A stretch of DNA of 64,000 bases, taken from the NCBI RefSeq assembly GCF_002305875.1, contig NZ_CP022098.1, forward strand, positions 9,672,001-9,736,000, given 5' to 3'. Shown one piece after another: positions 28,857-37,404 of this stretch. The position numbers and the translations under genes are program-made. The stretch is from Cystobacter fuscus (GTDB lineage: Bacteria; Myxococcota; Myxococcia; Myxococcales; Myxococcaceae). The notes below the pieces were generated by a model. The model searched no databases and was not told where the DNA came from. It saw only the letters and a list, made by a program, of their open reading frames with translations. Position 1 is the first letter of the stretch, and every line of letters starts with the position of its first letter.

Positions 28857-29213
28857 ATGCGCCTGAGAGTGAACAATGTGACACGAGACCGCCTGCTGGC
28901 GGATCGCGCCGAGCGGGCCACGAGCTTCCGGGACCGATTCGTGGGGCTGATGGGGCGGCGCTCGCTGGCGCTGGGCGAGGGGATGCACATCGCGCCCTGT
29001 AACTCCATCCACACCTTCTTCATGCGCATCCCCATCGACGTGGCCTTCCTCGACCTGGACGGGGTGATCGTCAAGCAGTTGGTGGCCCTTCCACCCTGGC
29101 GGGCGACGTCTGTGTACTTCCAGGCGAAATCGGTGCTGGAGCTGCCCGCGGGGACGCTGGAGGCCAGTGGGACGCGGGAGGGGGACAAGCTGGTGTTCGA
29201 GCCCGTCCCGTGA
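28857..29213 (+). CDS. DUF192 family protein
   Basis: The 118-residue product follows the DUF192 pattern: ADRAERATSFRDRFVGLMGRRSLALGEGMHIAPCNSIHTFFMRIPIDVAFLDLDG, then AKSVLELPAGTLEASGTREGDKLVF. The family is small, often exported in other bacteria (here without a signal peptide), and of unknown function; the conserved C-N-S-I-H-T-F-F-M stretch is its hallmark. It is transcribed divergently from trmL and followed after 115 bp by the PP2C gene. Confidence 0.9.
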   Translation: MRLRVNNVTRDRLLADRAERATSFRDRFVGLMGRRSLALGEGMHIAPCNSIHTFFMRIPIDVAFLDLDGVIVKQLVALPPWRATSVYFQAKSVLELPAGTLEASGTREGDKLVFEPVP

Positions 29214-29251
29214 GCCGCCGGGGGGGCACCTCAACCTGGAGCGCTTGGGTT

Positions 29252-29281
29252 TTGACCCTCCTTGGGACGCTTTGTTAACCT
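29252..29281 (+). promoter_or_regulatory. Possible sigma-70-type promoter for the PP2C gene
   Basis: TTGACC (29252-29257) is followed after 18 bp by TAACCT (29276-29281). The -35 is good and the -10 weak. It lies 48 bp upstream of the PP2C ATG in the 115-bp gap after the DUF192 gene. Confidence 0.35.
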
Positions 29282-29328
29282 ACTTCCTCCGTCCACGCAT
29301 ACATGGACACGCTGGAGAATTCCCGAGC

Positions 29329-30093
29329 ATGCGCATTGAGGTCGTTGGCCACACCCACGTCGGGATGAAGCGCAACCACAACGAGGACAACTACCTCATC
29401 CTGCCGGAGGAGAACCTGTGCTGCGTCGCCGACGGCATGGGCGGACATTCCTCGGGGGAGATCGCCTCGAAGATCGCGGTGGACGAGCTGGCCGAGTTCT
29501 TCCGGATGACGGCGAAGGATCAGGACGCCACCTGGCCCTTCAAGATGGACAAGGCGCGCAACTACGACGAGAACCGGCTGGCCACGGGCATCAAGCTGGC
29601 CAACAAGAGCATCTACGAGAAGGCCAGCAACGAAACGAAGTACAAGGGCATGGGGACGACGATCGTCTCGGTGCACTTCACCAAGGACTCGGCCTACGTG
29701 GGGCACGTGGGCGACAGCCGGGTGTACTTCTTCCGTCAGGGCGTGCTCAAGCAGCTCACCGAGGACCACTCGCTGCTCAACGACTACCTCAAGGCCAAGA
29801 AGCTCACGCCCGAGGAGATCGAGAACTTCCCCCACAAGAACGTCATCGTCCGGGCGCTGGGGATGAAGGAGCTGGTGCAGGTGGACGTGACGAAGGTGGA
29901 GCCCCAGCAGGACGACATCTTCCTGCTGTGCTCGGACGGCCTGTCCGGCATGGTGACGGATCCGCAGATCCAGGAGCTGCTGGCGCGCACGGAGGAGCTG
30001 GAGACGGCGTGCTCGCAGCTCATCGACCTGGCGAACGCCGCGGGCGGCACGGACAACGTCACGTGCGTGCTCGCGCGCTTCCACACCAACTGA
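29329..30093 (+). CDS. PP2C-family Ser/Thr protein phosphatase (Stp1/PppA type)
   Basis: The 254-residue product has all metal-site motifs: RNHNEDNY (about 15-22), VADGMGGHSSGE (about 34-45), VGHVGDSRVYFFR, LLCSDGLSGMV and AAGGTDNVTCV. PP2C enzymes dephosphorylate Ser/Thr and reverse kinases such as the one at 13,319. An insertion (about 65-95: AKDQDATWPFKMDKARNYDENR) between the core motifs is longer than in minimal members. The ATG at 29329 gives the typical MRIEVVGHTHVGMKRNHNED start. It converges on the nucleotidyltransferase gene with a 7-bp gap. Confidence 0.95.
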   Translation: MRIEVVGHTHVGMKRNHNEDNYLILPEENLCCVADGMGGHSSGEIASKIAVDELAEFFRMTAKDQDATWPFKMDKARNYDENRLATGIKLANKSIYEKASNETKYKGMGTTIVSVHFTKDSAYVGHVGDSRVYFFRQGVLKQLTEDHSLLNDYLKAKKLTPEEIENFPHKNVIVRALGMKELVQVDVTKVEPQQDDIFLLCSDGLSGMVTDPQIQELLARTEELETACSQLIDLANAAGGTDNVTCVLARFHTN

Positions 30094-30100
30094 CGGGACG

Positions 30101-31120
30101 CTAGAGCGGCGCCGCCACCCGGTGGGCGCCCCAGGCCAGCACCTCCACGAGCGACTCTCCGGGCGCCACCTCGGTGCCCTCCAGGACGGCGGCGCGCTCC
30201 AACCGGGCGCCCTCCCCCACCCGGACACCGGCGCCCACGGACACGCAAGCGCCCACGTGCGCGCCGCGCGCCACCGTGCACCCCGCGTCGAAGTGCGCCG
30301 GTCCCACCACCCGCCCCTCCACCCGGGCCGAGGCATGGGCCCAGGCGTTCTCCGGCCCCTTGGGCGCCAGGGCGAAGGGAGAGTCCCCGCCCAGCCCCTC
30401 CAGGGACACCTGTCCGGAGAGCACGTCGCGCACGGTGGCCAGGTAGCGCGACGGCGTGCCCAGGTCCGACCAGTACGCGCGCACGCCCTCGCCCCGGACG
30501 GGTACGCCCGCCGCCATCATCCGCACGTAGACGTCGCGATTGATGTCCTCGGGCCCCTCGGGCGTCATGAAGTCGAAGACGCGCGGGGTCATCACGTGCA
30601 CGCCCGTGAAGTGCCAGGGGGTGAGCCCCTCGCCTCCGGGCCCGAAGCCCGCGATGCGCCGCACCTGGCCCCGCGCATCCACGTCCACCGAGGCGTACTT
30701 CTCGTTCTCCGGCATGGGCAGGAGCACCATCGTCGCCGCCGCGCCCGACGCCCGGTGCGCCTGGACCACCGGGCGCAGGTCCACCGGGAAGAGGATGTCG
30801 CCGTTGAAGACGAGGAAGTCCTCGCCCGACAGGAAGTCCCTCAGGCCGCGGATGCCGCCGCCGGTGCCCTGGATGACGGGCTCGTGCACCACGTGCAGCG
30901 TGAGTCCCGCACGCTCGCACTCGGCGCGAGCGGTGGCCGCCATGACGTCTGGCAGGTGGTGGGTGTTGATGCCCACTTCCCGCACGCCCGCGCCGCGCAG
31001 CACCGCCAGGTGGTAGCGGAAGAGGGGCTGGCCGAGGAACGGCAGGGCCGGCTTGGGCCAGCGCTCGGTGAACGGACGCAGGCGCGTGCCCAGCCCCGCG
31101 CAGAGAATCATCGCCTTCAT
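30101..31120 (-). CDS. murU: MurU-like sugar-1-phosphate nucleotidyltransferase with extra C-terminal domain
   Basis: The N-terminal ~230 residues are a nucleotidyltransferase: MILCAGLGTRLRPFTERWPKPALPFLGQPL (GXGTRXRPXTXXXPK signature), VHEPVIQGTGGGIRG, FLVFNGDILF and FTGVHVMTPRVF. MurU makes UDP-MurNAc from MurNAc-1-phosphate in the cell-wall recycling route described in Pseudomonas. This assignment relies on the AmgK-like kinase directly upstream (29-bp gap). Members are usually about 220-230 residues; here about 100 more follow with left-handed-helix-like turns (VGACVSVGAGVRVGEGARLERAAVLEGTEV). A GDP-mannose or other NDP-sugar role remains possible. Confidence 0.75.
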   Translation of the reverse strand: MKAMILCAGLGTRLRPFTERWPKPALPFLGQPLFRYHLAVLRGAGVREVGINTHHLPDVMAATARAECERAGLTLHVVHEPVIQGTGGGIRGLRDFLSGEDFLVFNGDILFPVDLRPVVQAHRASGAAATMVLLPMPENEKYASVDVDARGQVRRIAGFGPGGEGLTPWHFTGVHVMTPRVFDFMTPEGPEDINRDVYVRMMAAGVPVRGEGVRAYWSDLGTPSRYLATVRDVLSGQVSLEGLGGDSPFALAPKGPENAWAHASARVEGRVVGPAHFDAGCTVARGAHVGACVSVGAGVRVGEGARLERAAVLEGTEVAPGESLVEVLAWGAHRVAAPL

Positions 31121-31149
31121 GTGCGGCCCCTCTCCTTCTCGTGCGGCGT

Positions 31150-32187
31150 TCAGCCCAGCTCGGGCACGTACTTCGCCACCAGCTTGCGCAGCCCGCCCAT
31201 CTCCGGCCGCCGCTCGAAGGCGTCGCGCACGTAGCGCAGCGACGCGGGGATGGACACCAGGAAGCCCGGGTTGCCCTTCACGCGGTTGATGAACTCGAAG
31301 CGGCCCGCGTCCTTCATCTTGCGCTGCAGCGTGAGCAGATCGAAGAAGGCCTTGAAGCCCTGGGGCTCGATGCGCTCGCCCGTGAGCTGCGCGAACGTGG
31401 CGATGTACCGGTCGAGCATGGCGTCCACGAAGCCGCGGTCCAGCTCCACGTAGCTGTCGCGCAGCAGCGCCACGAGATCGTACTGGCGCGGGCCCTGGAG
31501 CGCGTCCTGGAAGTCGATGACCACCAGCTCTCCGTCCTTCACCATGATGTTGCGGCTCTGGTAGTCACGGTGCGTGAAGCCCCGGGGCGCGGCGGCCAGA
31601 TGCCTGGCGATGTCGCGGAAGACGCGGTCCAGCTCGGCGCGCTCGGCGTCCGTGGGCTTCTTCCCGCTCCACGCCTCCATGCCCCACTCCCGGAAGTGGT
31701 GCAGCTCCCAGTCGTAGAGGTCCTCGTCGAAGGCGCGCGTGAAGGCGAGGCACTGGGGGTCCACGTGGCGCTCGGCCTGGGCGCGCAGGCGCGCGAGCAG
31801 ATCCACCGCCCGGGTGTACAGCTCGTCGCGGTGCTTGCCGCCCTCGAGCGCCGCCTCGAACGTCCTGTCCGTCAGGTCCTCCAGCACCATCATCCCGGCG
31901 GGCTCGTCGTAGCGCAGGATGCGCGGCACGCGGATGCCCAGTCCCTCGAGGTAGCGGTGCACGTTGATGAAGGGCAGCTCCTTGGACGGCTCGCCCTTGG
32001 ATGCCTCCTCGCTCTTCTTCGAGGCATCGAGCGGCATCACCATCAACACCCAGCTCTCTGGCGCGGTGCCCACACGGTAGTACGAGCGGTTGCTCGCATC
32101 GCCCTTGAGCTTGGTGATGGGAGCCTGGGGCACGGGGCGGCCAATGGCCTTCCCGACCTGGTCGCGCAGCGCGGCCTCGAGTTCCAT
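31150..32187 (-). CDS. amgK: AmgK-like sugar kinase (aminoglycoside phosphotransferase fold)
   Basis: The 345-residue product has the APH-type kinase core: KGDASNRSYYRV near the start, MVLEDLTDRTFE (hinge), the catalytic loop FTHRDYQSRNIMV and the DFG-equivalent VIDFQDALQGPRQYDLVALLRDSY. These match AmgK, which phosphorylates MurNAc and GlcNAc at the anomeric position for peptidoglycan recycling. The partner MurU-like gene follows directly. The ATG at 32187 (AGGAG 12 bases upstream) is preferred to an in-frame TTG at 32208. In other species the pair lets cells bypass the fosfomycin-sensitive step. Confidence 0.8.
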   Translation of the reverse strand: MELEAALRDQVGKAIGRPVPQAPITKLKGDASNRSYYRVGTAPESWVLMVMPLDASKKSEEASKGEPSKELPFINVHRYLEGLGIRVPRILRYDEPAGMMVLEDLTDRTFEAALEGGKHRDELYTRAVDLLARLRAQAERHVDPQCLAFTRAFDEDLYDWELHHFREWGMEAWSGKKPTDAERAELDRVFRDIARHLAAAPRGFTHRDYQSRNIMVKDGELVVIDFQDALQGPRQYDLVALLRDSYVELDRGFVDAMLDRYIATFAQLTGERIEPQGFKAFFDLLTLQRKMKDAGRFEFINRVKGNPGFLVSIPASLRYVRDAFERRPEMGGLRKLVAKYVPELG

Positions 32188-32391
32188 AGGGATGCGGTTC
32201 TCCTGCAACGGGTGGGTGAAAGCGGCGCGCGAGTATGGGAGCGCGCGCGGACCGGGTCAAAACCCCTGCGCCGGAGCGCGTCATTCCCTTCACTCGCGGG
32301 ACGTGAATCGTGTCCACTTCCGCGCTGCGCCGCGTCGGAACACGGGGAATCCAGCGGAGTGTTGAATGGGGCCGGGGGGATGACTTCGGTC

Positions 32392-32424
32392 GGGGTCGAC
32401 CCCACCCTCACAGAGCGGTAATAA
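32392..32424 (+). promoter_or_regulatory. Candidate CBS promoter overlapped by a 12-bp palindrome
   Basis: TCGACC (32396-32401), 17 bp, then TAATAA (32419-32424) is a plausible promoter 37 bp upstream of the CBS start. The perfect palindrome GGGGTCGACCCC (32392-32403) covers the -35 and would suit an operator. No regulator is identified. Confidence 0.4.
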
Positions 32425-32460
32425 GGGCGCGCCGCTCCCTACCCCAAACGAGAGATCCCG

Positions 32461-33828
32461 ATGGACATCCACGACAACATCCTTTCGGCGATTGGCCACA
32501 CCCCCCTGGTCAAGCTGCAGCGCCTGGTCGGTCCGAACGACGCGACGGTGCTGGTGAAATGCGAGTTCATGAATCCCGGCGCGTCCATCAAGGACCGGAT
32601 GGCGCTCTACATCATCGAGAAGGCCGAGCGAGAGGGGAAGCTCAAGCCTGGCGGCACCATCGTGGAGAACACCTCGGGCAACACGGGCATGGGCGTGGCG
32701 CTGGCCGCGGCGGTCAAGGGCTACAAGTGCATCTTCACCATGCCGGACAAGATGTCGCTGGAGAAGATCAACCGCCTGAAGGCCTTTGGCGCGCAGGTGG
32801 TGGTGACGCCCACGAACGTGCCGGCCGAGGATCCGCGCAGCTACTACGAGACGGCCAAGCGCATCCACCGGGAGACCCCGGGCGCGTTCATGCTCAACCA
32901 GTACCACAACCCCGACAACATCGAGGCGCACTACAAGATCACCGGGCCGGAGATCCTCGAGCAGACGGAGGGGAAGATCGACTACTTCGTGTCGGGCCTG
33001 GGCACGGGCGGCACGATGAGCGGCGCGGGCAAGTTCCTCAAGGAGAAGATCCCCGGCCTGAAGAACGTGGGCGTGGATCCGGAGGGCTCCGTCTACGAGG
33101 GCTACTTCAAGACGGGCAAGCTGACCGAGCCGCACGTCTACAAGGTCGAGGGCATCGGCGAGGACATGCTGTGCGGCGCCATGGACTTCAAGGTGCTGGA
33201 CGACGTGCGCCAGGTGGATGACCGTCAGAGCTTCGTGGCGGCGCGGCGGCTGGCGCGCGAGGAGGGCATCTTCGCGGGTGGCTCGGCGGGCGCGGCGGTG
33301 CACGTGGCGGTGCAGCTCGCCAAGGAAGTGGGCAAGGGCAAGACGATCGTCGTCATCCTCCCCGACACCGGCATGAGCTACATCAGCAAGTTCCACTCGG
33401 ACGAGTGGATGCGCGACAACGGCTTCATGGAGGAGAAGGGCGCGGGCACGGTGCGCGATCTGCTCCAGGGCAAGAAGAAGGACGTCATCACCGCGCGCAA
33501 GGGCCAGCGCGTGGACCAGGTGGTGGAGACGATGCGCCAGCGCGGCATCAGCCAGATGCCGGTGCTCGCCGAGGACGGCCGCGCGCTCGGGATGATCCAC
33601 GAGTACGATCTGCTCAACGCGCTGGTGGCCAACCAGGTGAAGTTCGCGGACACCATCGACAGCATCGTCACGCCGCTGCAGGGCGTGGTGGCGCCGGAGA
33701 CGAGCCTCAACCGGCTGCGCGAGGTGTTCAACCAGGACAAGGTCGCCGTGGTGAAGGAGGGCGAGAAGGTGCTCGCCGTCATCACGAAGATCGATCTCAT
33801 CGAGCACCTGCACCGCGTGGCGGGCTGA
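32461..33828 (+). CDS. Cystathionine beta-synthase
   Basis: CBS joins serine and homocysteine to cystathionine with PLP. The 455-residue product has the fold-type II core with K44 (MNPGASIKDRM), the TSGNTGMG loop (about 76-83), GTGGTMSGAGK and GGSAGAAVH. A pair of CBS domains follows (about 340-455: TARKGQRVDQVVETMRQRGISQMPVLAEDGRALGMI, then KVAVVKEGEKVLAVITKIDLIEHL). No heme-binding N-terminal extension is present, as in yeast and bacterial forms. With the gamma-lyase/synthase at 34,996 it could give reverse transsulfuration from homocysteine to cysteine. Confidence 0.94.
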   Translation: MDIHDNILSAIGHTPLVKLQRLVGPNDATVLVKCEFMNPGASIKDRMALYIIEKAEREGKLKPGGTIVENTSGNTGMGVALAAAVKGYKCIFTMPDKMSLEKINRLKAFGAQVVVTPTNVPAEDPRSYYETAKRIHRETPGAFMLNQYHNPDNIEAHYKITGPEILEQTEGKIDYFVSGLGTGGTMSGAGKFLKEKIPGLKNVGVDPEGSVYEGYFKTGKLTEPHVYKVEGIGEDMLCGAMDFKVLDDVRQVDDRQSFVAARRLAREEGIFAGGSAGAAVHVAVQLAKEVGKGKTIVVILPDTGMSYISKFHSDEWMRDNGFMEEKGAGTVRDLLQGKKKDVITARKGQRVDQVVETMRQRGISQMPVLAEDGRALGMIHEYDLLNALVANQVKFADTIDSIVTPLQGVVAPETSLNRLREVFNQDKVAVVKEGEKVLAVITKIDLIEHLHRVAG

Positions 33829-33837
33829 GCACGCCCC

Positions 33838-34059
33838 GTGGAGGTGAACGACGAAGCGGTGAAGGACGCGGTGCGGCGGGCCTGTGAGGACGTGGGCCTG
33901 CCACCCGCCTACCGCTTCGCCGTGAGTCAGTTGCTGCGCACCCCTCCCGCCGACTGGCCCACGTGCTGCGGCGAGGGGTGTTTTCCCTGCTCCCAGTCCC
34001 TGGCGGACGCGGCGGCCCGGGCGCTGGAGCTGCTCGGCCAGCCGCTCCCGGCGCGCTGA
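33838..34059 (+). CDS. Small Cys-rich protein downstream of CBS
   Basis: The 73-residue product starts from GTG nine bases after the CBS stop. It has an Arg/Ala helical start (VNDEAVKDAVRRACEDVGLPPAYRF), then PTCCGEGCFPC and a helical end. The CCGxGCxxC cluster recalls the Cys signature of 'oxidoreductase-like' N-terminal domains (DCCGSGCxxC) and may bind a metal or Fe-S centre. Its stop abuts the stop of the converging TPR gene with no base between. Function unknown. Confidence 0.6.
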   Translation: MEVNDEAVKDAVRRACEDVGLPPAYRFAVSQLLRTPPADWPTCCGEGCFPCSQSLADAAARALELLGQPLPAR

Positions 34060-34980
34060 CTAGGACAGGCGGGACAGCAGCCGCTCCGCCTGCTCCCGGA
34101 TGCCCTTTGGCCCCCGCGCCTTGGCCCGGAGCGCGTGCTCGCGTGCCTTGGGCACATCACTGTCGGCGAGCGCCAGCGCCATGTTGAGGTTCAGGCTCGG
34201 CTCGTCGGGATGGGCCCCGAGCGCCAACCCCAGGAGCTGCACGGCCTGGGCCGAGCCCCCGGGCCGGGACATGAAGAGCACCGCCAGCTCGTTCGCAGGC
34301 CCCGGCGCCTGGGGATCGAGCTTCCAGGCCTCCTCCAACCACTTCAGCGCGCCCACCTCGTCGCCCTCCATGCGGCGCATGTTCGCCAGCGCCAGGCGCG
34401 CATCGAGGCCCTTCGGGTCCAACGACAGCGAGGCGTCCAACAACCGCTCGGCCTCCTGCGTGTGGCCCATCATCATGTTCGTCAGGCCGTGCAGGTAGGC
34501 CGCCTCGGCACTGCGCGGGCTGTGCGTGCGGAACTCGGCGGCCGTGCGCATCGCGCCCTTCGTCTCGCCCAGCAGCAGATAGAGCTTGATGAGCTCGGGG
34601 TAGAGCTCCGCCTTGTCCGGCACCCGCTCCAGGGCCTGCTTCATCATCGCCAGGGCCCGGTTGAGCTGGCCCTGATGGACGAGCAGCCGCGCGGCGAGCA
34701 GGGGCGCCCGGTAGTCACCCGGGTCCACCTCGGTGGCCTTCAGGAAGTGCCGCAGGGCCTCCTCTCCCTTGCCTAGCGCCTGCCGCGCCATGCCCAGGGA
34801 GATGAGGCCCGAGGGCTCCTCGGGTTGCAGCCGCAGCGCGCGCTCGAACGCCGCCGCGGCGTCCTCGAACCGCCCGCGAGTCAGCAGGGCATGCCCGAGG
34901 TTGAGCCACGCGAAGGCATCCGCGTCCTTCCTGCCCGCCAGTTCCCGCAGCGCCTCGAGCGCCTTGTCGTCGTTCGCCAT
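34060..34980 (-). CDS. TPR-repeat protein
   Basis: The 306-residue product is built almost wholly of tetratricopeptide units of about 34 residues, for example AFAWLNLGHALLTRGRFEDAAAAFERALRLQPEEP (about 22-56), SGLISLGMARQALGKGEEALRHFLKATEVDP, APLLAARLLVHQGQLNRALAMMKQAL, and further units to the end. There is no signal peptide or membrane helix, so it is probably a cytoplasmic protein-interaction scaffold. It follows the gamma-lyase/synthase gene by 15 bp. Partners are unknown. Confidence 0.88.
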   Translation of the reverse strand: MANDDKALEALRELAGRKDADAFAWLNLGHALLTRGRFEDAAAAFERALRLQPEEPSGLISLGMARQALGKGEEALRHFLKATEVDPGDYRAPLLAARLLVHQGQLNRALAMMKQALERVPDKAELYPELIKLYLLLGETKGAMRTAAEFRTHSPRSAEAAYLHGLTNMMMGHTQEAERLLDASLSLDPKGLDARLALANMRRMEGDEVGALKWLEEAWKLDPQAPGPANELAVLFMSRPGGSAQAVQLLGLALGAHPDEPSLNLNMALALADSDVPKAREHALRAKARGPKGIREQAERLLSRLS

Positions 34981-34995
34981 GGACAGCCACCTTCC

Positions 34996-36138
34996 TCACG
35001 CCACTTCGAGCGCCTGCTTCAGGTCGTCGATGAGGTCCTGCGCGTCCTCGATGCCCACGGACAGGCGGATGAGCCCATCGGAGATGCCGAGCAGCTCGCG
35101 CGTCTCCTTGGGGACGGAGGCGTGCGTCATGATGGCCGGGTGCTCGATGAGCGACTCCACGCCACCGAGCGACTCGGCGCAGGCGAACACCTTGACGGCC
35201 TTGAGGAAGCGGCGCGCGGAGTCCAGACCGCCCTTGATGTCGAAGGTCATCATGCCGCCAAAGCCCTTCATCTGCTTGCGGGCGAGCGCGTACTGGGGGT
35301 GGCTCTCCAGACCCGGGTAGGTGGCCTTGCCCACCTTGGGGTGCTTGACGAGGAACTCGGCCACCTTGTGGGCGTTCTGCGCGTGGCGCTCCATGCGCAC
35401 GCCGAGCGTCTTGACGCCGCGCAGCACCAGGAAGCAGTCCATGGGGCCGGGCACGCCACCCACCGCGTTCTGCAGGAAGCCCATGCGCTGGGCGAGCTCG
35501 TCATCGCTCGTGCACACGAAGCCGCCCACCACGTCGCTGTGCCCGTTGAGGTACTTCGTGGTGGAGTGCGCCACCACGTCGAAGCCCAGCTCCAGCGGAC
35601 GCTGGAAGTACGGGGTCATGAAGGTGTTGTCACACACCGAGAGAATCCCGCGCTTCTTCGCCGTCTCGGCGATGCGCGCCAGGTCGATGAGCTTGAGCAT
35701 GGGGTTGGTGGGCGACTCCACCCACACCATCTTCGTCTTCGGGGTGATGGCGGCCTCGAAGGACTCCGGGCGGGACAGGTCCACGAAGGAGAACTCCAGG
35801 CCATGGCGCCGGAACACCTTGTCGAAGATGCGGAAGGTGCCGCCGTACACGTCGTCCGAGACGACGACGTGGTCGCCCGCGTTGAGCAGGTGCATCAACA
35901 TGGCCGTGCCGGCCAGGCCCGAGGCGAAGGCGAAGCCGTGCTTCGCGCCCTCGAGCGCCGCCAGACACTCCTGGAGCGCCTTGCGGGTGGGGTTCTGGGT
36001 CCGGCTGTACTCGTAGCCCTTGTGCTCACCGGGACCATCCTGGACATAAGTGGAGGTCAGGTAGACCGGCGTCATGATGGCACCGGTGGTGGGATCCGGC
36101 TCCTGGCCGGCGTGGATGGCGAGGGTGTCGAAGCGCAT
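34996..36138 (-). CDS. Cystathionine gamma-lyase/gamma-synthase family PLP enzyme
   Basis: The 380-residue product belongs to the Cys/Met metabolism PLP family. Seen are FDTLAIHAGQEPDPTTGAIMTPVYLTSTYVQ, YSRTQNPTRKALQECLAALEGA, ASGLAGTAM, VWVESPTNPMLKLIDL, D170 (VCDNTF) and the PLP lysine K195 (AHSTTKYLNGHSDVVGG). Gamma-lyase and gamma-synthase cannot be separated by eye; CBS in the same locus favours the lyase and cysteine formation. It is divergent from the RlmK-like gene. Confidence 0.9.
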   Translation of the reverse strand: MRFDTLAIHAGQEPDPTTGAIMTPVYLTSTYVQDGPGEHKGYEYSRTQNPTRKALQECLAALEGAKHGFAFASGLAGTAMLMHLLNAGDHVVVSDDVYGGTFRIFDKVFRRHGLEFSFVDLSRPESFEAAITPKTKMVWVESPTNPMLKLIDLARIAETAKKRGILSVCDNTFMTPYFQRPLELGFDVVAHSTTKYLNGHSDVVGGFVCTSDDELAQRMGFLQNAVGGVPGPMDCFLVLRGVKTLGVRMERHAQNAHKVAEFLVKHPKVGKATYPGLESHPQYALARKQMKGFGGMMTFDIKGGLDSARRFLKAVKVFACAESLGGVESLIEHPAIMTHASVPKETRELLGISDGLIRLSVGIEDAQDLIDDLKQALEVA

Positions 36139-36272
36139 GACGGCGGACTAGCACACTCCCCATGTCCCCGGGAGGCCGGGCGAACCCGGGACGGTGTGGG
36201 TTCGGAACGCTTGCCGGCTGGTGAAGAGTCGGAGAAGAGAGGGAGCAGGCACACGGGAGAGGACACGTCGGG

Positions 36273-37250
36273 ATGACGACAGCGGACCAGGGCGCCAAGG
36301 CGGGGGAAGGAATGTTCGCCAACCGCCTGCGCAAGAACGTGCGGCACTTCCGCAAGTGGGCGAAGGCCCGGGGGCTCACCGCCTTCCGCGTCTATGACCG
36401 GGACATCCCCGAATACCCCTATGCCGTGGACCTCTACGGCGAGCGGGTGCACCTGGTGGAGTACCCCCGCCGCAAGGCCATCAAGGGAGGGCTGGAGGAG
36501 CAGCGCGAGGAGGTGCTGGCGGCGGTGAAGGAGGTGCTGGACGTGCCGGCGGCGTACATCCACGTGAAGACGCACCTGCCCCAGCCGTGGGGCCGCTCGC
36601 AGTACGGGCGGGTGGGCGAGAGCGGCGAGCGCTTCGTGGTGGAGGAGCAGGGACTGAAGTTCTGGGTGAACCTGGGGGACTACCTGGACACGGGCCTGTT
36701 CATGGACCACCGGCTGACGCGGGCCCGGGTGCGGGAGGAGGCCCGGGGCAAGAGCTTCCTCAACCTGTTCTGCTACACGGGCGCCTTCACCGTGTACGCC
36801 GCGGCGGGCGGGGCCACGCGCACCCTGAGCGTGGACCTGTCCAATACCTATCTCGACTGGGCCGAGGACAACCTGGCGCTCAATGGCCTGTCCAATGCGC
36901 GCCACACCCTGCTGCGCGGGGATGCGCTCGCCTGGGTGCTGTCCCAGAAAGACAACCCCGAGGAGACGTTCGACCTGGTGGTATGCGATCCGCCCTCCTT
37001 CTCCACGTCCAAGCGCATGCAGGGGACCTTCAACGTGCAGAGGGATCACGTGCGCATGTTGGAGGCGCTCGGCGCGCTGATGTCGCCCGGCGGAGTCCTC
37101 TACTTCTCCACCAACTTCCTGGGCTTCGAGCTGAAGGACTCCGCCGTGCGCCACTACGCGAAGGTGGAGGAACTCACCCCGGGCTCCATCCCCGAGGACT
37201 TCCAGCGCCAGCACATCCACCGCTGCTGGCGCATGGTGGCACCCCGCTGA
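36273..37250 (+). CDS. RlmK-like 23S rRNA methyltransferase (stand-alone)
   Basis: The 325-residue SAM methyltransferase matches the C-terminal half of the E. coli RlmKL fusion: MFANRLRKNVRHFRKWAKARGL, FRVYDRDIPEYPYAVDLY, GLFMDHRLTR, the SAM motif FLNLFCYTGAFTVYAAAGGA and catalytic-loop CDPPSFSTSKRM. RlmK makes m7G2069 in 23S rRNA; RlmL (m2G2445) is absent here, so the fusion is split. It has its own divergent promoter region of 134 bp shared with the gamma-lyase gene. Confidence 0.87.
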   Translation: MTTADQGAKAGEGMFANRLRKNVRHFRKWAKARGLTAFRVYDRDIPEYPYAVDLYGERVHLVEYPRRKAIKGGLEEQREEVLAAVKEVLDVPAAYIHVKTHLPQPWGRSQYGRVGESGERFVVEEQGLKFWVNLGDYLDTGLFMDHRLTRARVREEARGKSFLNLFCYTGAFTVYAAAGGATRTLSVDLSNTYLDWAEDNLALNGLSNARHTLLRGDALAWVLSQKDNPEETFDLVVCDPPSFSTSKRMQGTFNVQRDHVRMLEALGALMSPGGVLYFSTNFLGFELKDSAVRHYAKVEELTPGSIPEDFQRQHIHRCWRMVAPR

Positions 37251-37404
37251 GCGTCCGTCTGGCAAGCGCCATGAGACGGTCCAACACCTCGCCAGCCCGC
37301 GGCGCATCTGTTAGGAGCGCGGGAGTCGGAAGCGCCGGGCAGTTCCGGTGGGCTTCCGCGGCCTGCCCTCCAAAGAACGCTCTTCTCCGACTGGGACAAC
37401 GCGA

